Shown piece by piece: positions 1 through 5,669 of a DNA stretch of 6,684 bases. Origin of the DNA: Candidatus Margulisiibacteriota bacterium (lineage in GTDB: Bacteria > Margulisbacteria > WOR-1 > JAKLHX01); NCBI GenBank assembly GCA_022709925.1, contig JAKLHX010000063.1, positions 1-6,684 on the forward strand. Direction: 5' to 3'. The notes beneath the pieces were generated by a model. The model ran no database searches, was not told the DNA's origin, and saw only the letters and a list, made by a program, of their open reading frames with translations. A program made the translations under genes and the position numbers. How positions within the stretch are numbered: position 1 is the stretch's first letter; every line of letters begins with the position of its first letter.

Positions 1-224
1 AACAAAGAGTTCACGGCATCGATATCAGAACCTTTGATCATGACGCTAAATATCTCTTCGGTGAGCTCGAATGCTTTTGTGTCCGCTGCCGAAAGATCCG
101 TAATGTCCAGGAAATTATCAGGAATGCCGCTGCCGGGAGCGATGACAACCCTCCCCATTCCGGATAACATATGCCACCGGTTCTTTTTGCTCTCTAGTAA
201 AAGGATTTTTTTATTTGTTCGCAT
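1..224 (-). CDS. Unrecognised protein, N-terminal 74 residues only (runs off left edge)
   Basis: An open frame starts at the ATG at 224 (MRTNKKILLLESKK) and has no stop before the window edge. It begins 12 nt after the dehydrogenase TGA, on the same strand, so it is very likely the next gene of the operon. The start KKILLLE is a basic residue pair followed by a hydrophobic beta-strand, as in many Rossmann-like proteins. VVIAPGSGIPDNF follows, then an acidic, helix-like stretch (AADTKAFELTEEIFSVMIKGSDID). No signal peptide or transmembrane segment is seen. I do not recognise the family. Its position after the HEP-forming genes would suit a transferase or later tailoring enzyme, but that is only context. 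No convincing Shine-Dalgarno precedes the ATG (spacer CCTTATACAAAA), so translation may depend on coupling to the upstream gene, or start at an internal ATG at 170 or 158. Confidence 0.72.
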   Translation of the reverse strand, partial: MRTNKKILLLESKKNRWHMLSGMGRVVIAPGSGIPDNFLDITDLSAADTKAFELTEEIFSVMIKGSDIDAVNSL

Positions 225-236
225 TTTTGTATAAGG

Positions 237-1364
237 TCAAAAACAACCCGCCAATATCCGCGACATATCGGCCCTGGCTATCTTTCTCGGATTATTGACC
301 ATGCGCTCGGGAGTGAAGCCTTTATCAAGCACGGTCTCCAGGTCTTTTCTGTTCAGCCCGAGGGCTTTTAATCCGGTCTTAAGCCCTATGTCCTTCATAA
401 GGCGCTTTATCCTGGCAGAGGCGTCTTTCGGATTTTTCGCGCCGATCGCTTGGCATATGTTCATCATCCTTTCGGGAATAACGGAAGCATTGTAAGTAAG
501 AACTCCCGGAAGCGTCACAGCGCAGGCTTGCCCGTGCGGTATCCCGAAGACCGTCGTTAAAGGATATGAGATAGAATGGCATGCGGTCGTCCTGGTATTT
601 GAGAAAGCAAGCCCCGCGAACATAGAAGCCGCTGCCATATCAAAAGCTGCTTTCTTTGAGGACGGGGACCGGAAAAAAGACTTTAATGACCTGAATATCA
701 GTCTTATGGACTCCAAAGCGAACATGTCCGAGACAGGATTATGGTTAACGTTCCAATAAGACTCTATAGAGTGGCAGAGCGCGTCTATGCCGGAATTGGC
801 TATCTGGCTCTTCGAAAGGCTGGACAATATGTCCGGGTCTATTACCGCGAAAGAAGGATACAGATATTCATGCGCCAGGGTTATCTTTATCCCTCTTTCC
901 TTCACGGTTATCACACTGTAAGGGGTTATCTCGCTTGAACTGCCGGCGGTGGTCGGGACCGCGGCAACAGCTATTCCGCGCCTTACTATCTTCACTTTTT
1001 TGTCAAGGAAAGAAATGACACTGCCTTTGTTCCCGGCAAGCAGAGCGATCGCTTTTGCGCTGTCAAGAACGCTTCCCCCTCCTATCCCGATGATAAGGTC
1101 CGGCTTAAAAGACTTTGCGGCTTTTATGCCCGCTTCGATCAGCGCGATATCCGGGTTCTCATAAACGCCGTCGAATATCTCTATTTTTTTGCCTTTGAGA
1201 AGACCCCGTATCTTGTCCAGCCATCCGGTCTTCTTTAGGAACGTCCTTCCCGTGACAAGCAATATCCTTTTTTTTCTGCCGGCGATATTTTTGAGCTCCG
1301 CGATCGCGCCATGGCCGAAGGTTATCTCGGTCGGCATGAAGTAATCGATCTTTTTATTTGCCAT
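237..1364 (-). CDS. Iron-containing alcohol dehydrogenase, probable phosphonoacetaldehyde reductase
   Basis: A 375-residue group III (Fe-type) NAD(P)H-dependent alcohol dehydrogenase, a typical full length. Visible motifs: FGHGA (16-20), the GIGGGSVLDSAKA nucleotide-binding loop (93-105) and VPTTAGSSSE (136-145). The complete metal-ligand set is Asp194 and His198 in GIDALCHSIESYW, His263 in ACHSISYPL and His277 in GIPHGQACAVTLP. In phosphonate clusters, members of this family (PhpC/FomC type) reduce phosphonoacetaldehyde to 2-hydroxyethylphosphonate. Its position right after the decarboxylase, overlapping it by 11 nt, makes that the best reading. The fold alone cannot separate it from other Fe-ADHs such as those acting on lactaldehyde, glycerol or butanol. 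The ATG at 1364 has GAGGGGG ending 4 nt upstream. No aminoethylphosphonate transaminase lies beside it, consistent with a hydroxyethyl rather than aminoethyl product. Confidence 0.93.
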   Translation of the reverse strand: MANKKIDYFMPTEITFGHGAIAELKNIAGRKKRILLVTGRTFLKKTGWLDKIRGLLKGKKIEIFDGVYENPDIALIEAGIKAAKSFKPDLIIGIGGGSVLDSAKAIALLAGNKGSVISFLDKKVKIVRRGIAVAAVPTTAGSSSEITPYSVITVKERGIKITLAHEYLYPSFAVIDPDILSSLSKSQIANSGIDALCHSIESYWNVNHNPVSDMFALESIRLIFRSLKSFFRSPSSKKAAFDMAAASMFAGLAFSNTRTTACHSISYPLTTVFGIPHGQACAVTLPGVLTYNASVIPERMMNICQAIGAKNPKDASARIKRLMKDIGLKTGLKALGLNRKDLETVLDKGFTPERMVNNPRKIARADMSRILAGCF

Positions 1365-2442
1365 TCAACCCCCTCATGAACGAATCCTTTATTTCGCTGC
1401 AGGTCATTTTATCCGATACGCGGCTGCATCCTTTAGAATTCCCGGGTCTTACCTTTATCAAAAGAAAACTGGGTCCTTCTTTTAAGGCAAGTCTTTCTAT
1501 CGCGCCGTCAAGTTCTTTCTTTTTAGTCACTTTAACGACATTCTTATACCCGGAAAGCTCTGCCATCTTCGCAAGATCAAAGTCCTTTGAAAGCGTCGGC
1601 TGGTTCTCGGTCGAAGCATAGACCTCATTGTCAAAGATCACATGAAGAAGGTTCTTAGGGTCCAAAGACTTGACGCTCGGCATGGCCCCCAGGTGCATCA
1701 TCGCCGCTCCGTCACCATCCAGTACCGCGATCTTTTTATCCGAATATCTTGCTATCCCCAGTCCTATCGGAAGCGCGTGCCCCATGGAACCCATCATATA
1801 AAGGTCGCTTGAATCTGCCGCGTCAAAAGATTCCCTGCTTATGAACCCGTTAGTCGATACAAAAGCATAGCCGTTCTTTAAGAGCGCCTTTTTTACCGTT
1901 ACGATGGCGTCTTTTCTTTCTATTTCATATGCCGGGCTTTCGGGCACTGCGCATTCGCCCTTTAACAGTCCGGGCGTGACCATCAAAGCATACGGCTTTT
2001 TTGAATTCGTCATATACTCATCCGCCGCTTTGATAGCCGCATCCGCATTGTGATCATCAAGGACTCCGTAAGGGACATTAAAAACGTCAAGATATTTTTC
2101 CATATCCCTTCCGACGATCTCATGCTCGGGAGCATCTTTGCCATGTCCTCTCCAGGAGATCATAAAAAGCACAGGAATGTCATATATAAGATTGAGCGAT
2201 GTCAAGGAATTGAGGGTGTTCAAGAACCCGGAATTCTGTATCAGCAATACGGGCTTCTTGCCCGCAAGATAAGCGCCTGAAGCTATCCCGACCGCAACAG
2301 CTTCGCTCGCCGGGTTGATCACGTCCACCCCCGGGTCTTTTTCAGCTTCGGCAATAAGCGGGGCCAGGGTTGAACATGGCACCTCCACAAAAGGACCGAA
2401 ACCTTTTTCTTTAAGCTTATTCAGAAGATCTTTAGGTGTCAA
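1354..2442 (-). CDS. Phosphonopyruvate decarboxylase, ThDP-dependent (TTG start)
   Basis: Decarboxylates phosphonopyruvate to phosphonoacetaldehyde, the irreversible step that pulls the unfavourable PEP mutase equilibrium forward. It needs thiamine diphosphate and Mg2+. From the TTG at 2442 the protein has 362 residues and begins MTPKDLLNKLKEKGFG, a normal start for this family. Glu47 in NPASEAVAVG is the conserved ThDP-activating glutamate. LIQNSGFLNTLNSLTSL (67-83) and ISWRGHG (95-101) are typical of phosphonopyruvate and sulfopyruvate decarboxylases. The ThDP/Mg motif runs from GDG (243-245) to DN (271-272). The alpha and beta halves are in one chain, as in Ppd/Fom2 and unlike split sulfopyruvate decarboxylase ComD/ComE. 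The adjacent PEP mutase strongly favours phosphonopyruvate as substrate. The first in-frame ATG, at 2502, would add 20 residues coding over the mutase C-terminus. The TTG has GGGAGG about 6 nt upstream and overlaps the TGA (TTGA), so I prefer it. Confidence 0.93.
   Translation of the reverse strand: MTPKDLLNKLKEKGFGPFVEVPCSTLAPLIAEAEKDPGVDVINPASEAVAVGIASGAYLAGKKPVLLIQNSGFLNTLNSLTSLNLIYDIPVLFMISWRGHGKDAPEHEIVGRDMEKYLDVFNVPYGVLDDHNADAAIKAADEYMTNSKKPYALMVTPGLLKGECAVPESPAYEIERKDAIVTVKKALLKNGYAFVSTNGFISRESFDAADSSDLYMMGSMGHALPIGLGIARYSDKKIAVLDGDGAAMMHLGAMPSVKSLDPKNLLHVIFDNEVYASTENQPTLSKDFDLAKMAELSGYKNVVKVTKKKELDGAIERLALKEGPSFLLIKVRPGNSKGCSRVSDKMTCSEIKDSFMRGLNGK
1369..1375 (-). promoter_or_regulatory. 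Ribosome binding site of the alcohol dehydrogenase gene
   Basis: GAGGGGG on the minus strand lies inside the end of the decarboxylase gene and ends 4 nt before the ATG at 1364; counted from GAGG the spacing is 7 nt. It supports the 11-nt overlap start. Confidence 0.7.
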
Positions 2443-3743
2443 AGCGACCCTCCCGGTATCAGAGATAAGATATCCTTGATCGGCATGCACTGTTCCTCGC
2501 ACTCAAAAGCGCGTTCGTTCTTTAATATAGACTGCGCCGTCTTGACCATCGCCGGATAAGCGCTTCGCAGAAGATGGTTCGCGTATATCACGATGTTCAC
2601 GCCCCACTGTTTCAGCTGTTTTTCATCTATCTGGCAAAATGTGGTCGGGACAACCGCGAGAGGGACTTTCTTATCAAACGCCTTGTACGCCTCGCAGAAC
2701 CTTTTTATTTCCGACCCGTCCTTTTCCCTGCTGTGTATCATTATCCCGTCGGCCCCGGCATCGATATAGGCTTTTGCCCTTGCGAGAGCGTCTTCCATGC
2801 CTTTTTTTAGTATGAGGCTCTCTATCCGCGCGAATATCATGAAATCTTCGGTTATCAGCGATTTCTTCCCGGAAGAGATCTTATCCGAGAAATTTTCTAT
2901 TGAATCCTGCGTCTGCTCCACATCTGTGCCATAGAGAGAGTTCTTCTTCAGGCCTATTTTATCTTCTATTATCACCGCGGAAACGCCAAGACGCTCGAGC
3001 GTCTTTACCATGAACACAAAATGTTCGGTTATGCCTCCGGTATCGCCGTCGAATATTATCGGCTTTGTAGTTATCTCGAATATATCGTGAAGAGTGTTCA
3101 TCCTTGAAGTAAAATCAACATATTCTATGTCGGGCTTGCCTTTTGCGGTCGAGTCCGTCAAAGAACTGAGCCACATTCCGTCAAATTCTTTTGTGACCCC
3201 GCCTTCGGTTATCTTGGCCTCTTCCACTATCAAGCCCGTCAATCCGTTGTGCGCCTCCATGATCCTGACCAGCTCTTTGGAAGACAGGAGCCTGCGAAGT
3301 CTTTTTCTCCTTATCTCCGATGTTGTACCGATCTTGTGCATCTCTTCGTGAAGAAGCGTCGAAGATATCCCCTTTGTGTAAGGGATCTCAACCAGCTCTC
3401 CGCCCCATTCTTTTAATGCGTCGATCACGCTCTGTCTGACCTCTTTCTGCACTCCGGTCTTCCAGTCGTCCCCGTGCACTACAAAGTCCGGCTTGATCTT
3501 CTTAAGGTTAGGGACATAATCGAGCGTTTCCTGCGGCACGACCTTTTCCACACCCTTGATGCTCTCGATTATCGCTCTTCTTTGCTCATAAGTAAGATAA
3601 GGAAGACGTTTATAGCTTGCGATAGCTTTATCCGTAAGCAGCCCGACTATGACATCCCCGAGCTTTCTCGCCTCATTTATTATATTAAGATGCCCCGGAT
3701 GCAAAAGGTCCGCACTCATCCCGACATATACTTTTTTAGCCAT
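2439..3743 (-). CDS. Bifunctional cytidylyltransferase-phosphoenolpyruvate phosphomutase (Fom1-like fusion)
   Basis: A 434-residue two-domain fusion. Residues 1 to about 140 are a small cytidylyltransferase-type nucleotidyltransferase with HPGH at 15-18 (HxGH motif), VVHGDDW at 88-94 and KGISST at 124-129, the counterpart of the RTxGISTS signature. Residues from about 155 to the end form an isocitrate-lyase-superfamily PEP mutase. They carry MWLSSLTDST (190-199), metal-site FDGDTGG (231-237) and the PEP mutase signature EDKxxxKxNS as EDKIGLKKNS (260-269). The mutase domain converts PEP to phosphonopyruvate, the entry to nearly all phosphonates. The same domain order occurs in Fom1, whose cytidylyltransferase domain makes CMP-2-hydroxyethylphosphonate. 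With a decarboxylase and an alcohol dehydrogenase directly downstream, HEP is the likely nucleotidylation substrate here, but this is inferred. The start is ATG one base after the neuB-like stop, with GAGGTG 8 nt upstream. Its TGA overlaps the next gene's TTG. Confidence 0.95.
   Translation of the reverse strand: MAKKVYVGMSADLLHPGHLNIINEARKLGDVIVGLLTDKAIASYKRLPYLTYEQRRAIIESIKGVEKVVPQETLDYVPNLKKIKPDFVVHGDDWKTGVQKEVRQSVIDALKEWGGELVEIPYTKGISSTLLHEEMHKIGTTSEIRRKRLRRLLSSKELVRIMEAHNGLTGLIVEEAKITEGGVTKEFDGMWLSSLTDSTAKGKPDIEYVDFTSRMNTLHDIFEITTKPIIFDGDTGGITEHFVFMVKTLERLGVSAVIIEDKIGLKKNSLYGTDVEQTQDSIENFSDKISSGKKSLITEDFMIFARIESLILKKGMEDALARAKAYIDAGADGIMIHSREKDGSEIKRFCEAYKAFDKKVPLAVVPTTFCQIDEKQLKQWGVNIVIYANHLLRSAYPAMVKTAQSILKNERAFECEEQCMPIKDILSLIPGGSL
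2449..2454 (-). promoter_or_regulatory. Ribosome binding site of the phosphonopyruvate decarboxylase gene
   Basis: GGGAGG on the minus strand lies inside the last codons of the PEP mutase gene, about 6 nt before the TTG at 2442-2440. It decides the start: the in-frame ATG at 2502 would place 60 extra coding bases over the upstream gene, while this site points to the TTG that overlaps the mutase TGA. Confidence 0.75.
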
Positions 3744-3744
3744 C

Positions 3745-4593
3745 TTATTTACACCTCAATTTGTCGCGCACTTTTTTTTCGCCCTCATACACGTATTTCA
3801 CGCCGTCGCCGAGTATTTTCCCTACTGAATTGATCTGTTTGTAAAGCTTGTCCATCCCCTGTATCTCCACACTGCTCGAATGGTCCGTCCCCCACATCGT
3901 ATGGTCCAAGGTTATGTGGCGCTCTATTACCTTGGCCCCGAGAGCCGCCGCAACGGTCGTCGAATCAAGCCCGTATTCATGTCCGCTGTAGCCGACAACG
4001 CATCCGTATCTCTCTATCAACTTCGGGATCATATTCAGATTAAGCTCATCAAGCTTGGCCGGATAAGACGAATTGCAGTGCATGAGCACGAACTGTGACG
4101 CATGTTTTTTCAAGACTTCCACCGCGGCATCGATCTCCTGAAGAGTGCTCATGCCAGTCGAGATTATCACAGGCAACTTAGTGTCGCAGGCCATTTTCAA
4201 TAGTTTGAGGTCCGTTATCAGGGCCGAAGGCACCTTGATGAACGGGATCTTGTATTTTGCCGCGAATTTTATACTGTCCTCATCCCATACGGAAAGGGAC
4301 CAGTCTATCGGTTTTTCCCTGCAGTACTTGTCTATATAATCGTATTCTTTTGCGCCGAACTCTATCCTGTGCTTATATTCGAGATATGTCATCGTTCCCC
4401 ACGGGGTCTCTTTCTTCACATTCTTCTGGTCCTGCGGCACGCATTTGTCGGGGTTCCTCTTCTGGAACTTGACGCAGTCCCATGAGCAGGCGAACGCCGC
4501 GTCGATCAGCTTTTTCGCTATCTGCATATCGCCGTTATGGTTTATCCCTATCTCGGCGATCAGGTACGGTCTCTTAAGGTCCTTAAAATCCAT
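3745..4593 (-). CDS. NeuB-family PEP-condensing synthase lacking the SAF domain
   Basis: A 282-residue TIM-barrel protein of the N-acetylneuraminate synthase family, which condenses PEP with a sugar aldehyde (for example ManNAc) to make a nonulosonic acid. Motifs: IAEIGINHNGD (12-22) with the conserved Glu14, VKFQ (41-44), IISTGMST (143-150), MHCNSSYPA (171-179), GYSGHEYG (201-208) and ERHITLDHTMWGTDHSSS (224-241). His205 and His226 correspond to the metal-binding histidines of meningococcal NeuB. Usual NeuB proteins are about 340-350 residues and end in a SAF (antifreeze-like) domain that helps close the active site across the dimer. This one stops at about the end of the barrel (KVRDKLRCK). 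It is not a frameshift: the next gene starts one base later with an unrelated domain. SVWDEDS (101-107) replaces the commoner STPFD-type segment, indicating a divergent subgroup. The start has GGAGG 10 nt upstream. The exact aldehyde substrate is unknown. Confidence 0.9.
   Translation of the reverse strand: MDFKDLKRPYLIAEIGINHNGDMQIAKKLIDAAFACSWDCVKFQKRNPDKCVPQDQKNVKKETPWGTMTYLEYKHRIEFGAKEYDYIDKYCREKPIDWSLSVWDEDSIKFAAKYKIPFIKVPSALITDLKLLKMACDTKLPVIISTGMSTLQEIDAAVEVLKKHASQFVLMHCNSSYPAKLDELNLNMIPKLIERYGCVVGYSGHEYGLDSTTVAAALGAKVIERHITLDHTMWGTDHSSSVEIQGMDKLYKQINSVGKILGDGVKYVYEGEKKVRDKLRCK
3753..3758 (-). promoter_or_regulatory. Ribosome binding site of the cytidylyltransferase-PEP mutase gene
   Basis: GAGGTG on the minus strand is read through the final codons of the NeuB-like gene (Leu-Arg-Cys-Lys) and sits 8 nt before the ATG at 3743. 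A Shine-Dalgarno site inside the upstream coding end, with a one-base intergenic gap, indicates translational coupling and supports the NeuB stop as genuine. Confidence 0.75.
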
Positions 4594-4603
4594 AGAATGT
4601 TTT

Positions 4604-4608
4604 CCTCC
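4604..4608 (-). promoter_or_regulatory. Ribosome binding site of the NeuB-like gene
   Basis: GGAGG on the minus strand, 10 nt before the ATG at 4593, in the 17-nt gap after the radical SAM gene. This is the widest intergenic gap in the window and the only junction where the binding site lies wholly outside upstream coding sequence. Confidence 0.75.
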
Positions 4609-4610
4609 GT

Positions 4611-5669
4611 TTATTTTACTAGCTCACCTATGAGCGTCATATCGCATTCTTCGGTACACTTGATCCCTTTTGTAAGGTCAAAATGGTCTCGCCTGAACTG
4701 TTCATACTTCCTGCCGTTCCAGATATCGTAAAGGCTGTCCTTAAAAGCGTCGCCCAGCACGATCTCGTTGTTGTAGTCCTCCATGCACATCGCGGCCTCG
4801 CCGTTCGACTTGATCGTCATGGACATCCAGGGATGTTTGCAGAACTCGGACCAATGCACGGAATTGGTCCCGTGATAATCCTCCCTGTACCATTGCTGGT
4901 CCTCGCTCTTCATATATATGTATACGTCCCTGCCTTCAAAAAGCTTCTTCAGCTTGGCAAAATCCTCTTTTTGCCAGTCTTTGTTGAGGTCCAGCATCGT
5001 TATAACTATGGTCGTCTTGAACCCTTTTTCTTTCTTCAGGTCCAGTATCTTTAGTATCTTGTTATAGCTGTCGGTGAAATTCGACGCCTTTCCTCTTATA
5101 GCCTTATGGCGTTCATCGTCCACGCTTTCTATGGAATATTTTATATAGTCCAGTCCGTTGCCGAACATTTCGATCGTCCTGTCTATATCGATATTGGCGG
5201 GATTACAGCTGAAATAGGAATGAAAACCTTTGTCGGCAAGCAACTTCACGCATTTGCCCATATTCTTGTCCAGTAACGGGTCGCCATACCCGTGCAGCTG
5301 GATCACCTTCGGGATTATATACAGAAAAAAATGGTTCTCGCTCATATCGGAGGGCTTTATCCCGTATTTTCCCTGAACGAATTTTTCCCACTCCTGCCAT
5401 TTCTCTTTTTTGTGCGGCTTCAGCTGGTCAACTATCCTCTTGAACATCTCGATGCTCATGGTCTCTATCGGTCTGGTCATCATCGTGGTCCTGGGACACA
5501 TTTCGCATCTCATGTTACATGCGTTCGTGGTCTCGATATTATATACGATCGGCTCTTTATTCCTCATGCTCTCCAAAAGAGCCAATACCTTTTCTTTGTC
5601 TTTTATCTTACCCGCGCGGGCATCCTGCATAACATCGTACGACTTCATATAAAAATCTATATCGAACAT
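4611..5669 (-). CDS. Radical SAM enzyme with SPASM/Twitch-like auxiliary-cluster C-terminus
   Basis: A 352-residue radical SAM protein of unknown substrate. The canonical CxxxCxxC for the SAM-binding [4Fe-4S] cluster is C51-N-M-R-C55-E-M-C58, preceded by NIETTNA as is usual. QLHGYGDPLLD at about 124-134 matches the GEP-like motif after beta-2 of the partial TIM barrel. The C-terminal part carries C277, then G290-E-A-A-M-C295 (the SPASM GxxxxC pattern), a DIWNG segment at about 315-319, then C338-x3-C342. Only four likely auxiliary ligands are visible, so one extra cluster is more likely than the two of full SPASM domains. This spacing resembles the Twitch domain of BtrN, a radical SAM dehydrogenase acting on an aminocyclitol alcohol. 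Start: ATG overlapping the upstream TAA, with AAGGGG 11 nt upstream. Lying between an aminotransferase and a NeuB homolog, it probably modifies a sugar-like intermediate. A peptide or other oxidation substrate cannot be excluded. Confidence 0.93.
   Translation of the reverse strand: MFDIDFYMKSYDVMQDARAGKIKDKEKVLALLESMRNKEPIVYNIETTNACNMRCEMCPRTTMMTRPIETMSIEMFKRIVDQLKPHKKEKWQEWEKFVQGKYGIKPSDMSENHFFLYIIPKVIQLHGYGDPLLDKNMGKCVKLLADKGFHSYFSCNPANIDIDRTIEMFGNGLDYIKYSIESVDDERHKAIRGKASNFTDSYNKILKILDLKKEKGFKTTIVITMLDLNKDWQKEDFAKLKKLFEGRDVYIYMKSEDQQWYREDYHGTNSVHWSEFCKHPWMSMTIKSNGEAAMCMEDYNNEIVLGDAFKDSLYDIWNGRKYEQFRRDHFDLTKGIKCTEECDMTLIGELVK

Noticed and set aside
205..213. T-rich run that could suggest a terminator near the end of the dehydrogenase gene
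   Set aside because: On the transcribed minus-strand sense it reads as an A-run (the lysine codons of the partial gene), and no hairpin precedes it.
34..234. Plus-strand open frame of 66 codons at the left end
   Set aside because: The minus strand carries an open frame in the expected operon position over the same bases. The plus-strand protein shows no family motif.
2443..2502. N-terminal 20-residue extension of the decarboxylase from the ATG at 2502
   Set aside because: It would be coded entirely over the C-terminus of the PEP mutase, its sequence is not like a decarboxylase N-terminus, and the TTG at 2442 has a proper Shine-Dalgarno.
3474..3833. Plus-strand open frame of 119 codons
   Set aside because: It is antisense to the cytidylyltransferase domain and the NeuB-like end. 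It has no recognisable product and crosses a well-defined gene junction.
4594..4610. Possible promoter between the radical SAM and NeuB-like genes
   Set aside because: The gap is only 17 nt and is filled by a Shine-Dalgarno and its spacer. I see no convincing -10/-35 pair.
4683..5054. Plus-strand open frame of 123 codons
   Set aside because: It is antisense to the SPASM-like part of the radical SAM gene, its composition looks like a complement-frame shadow, and no family motif is visible.
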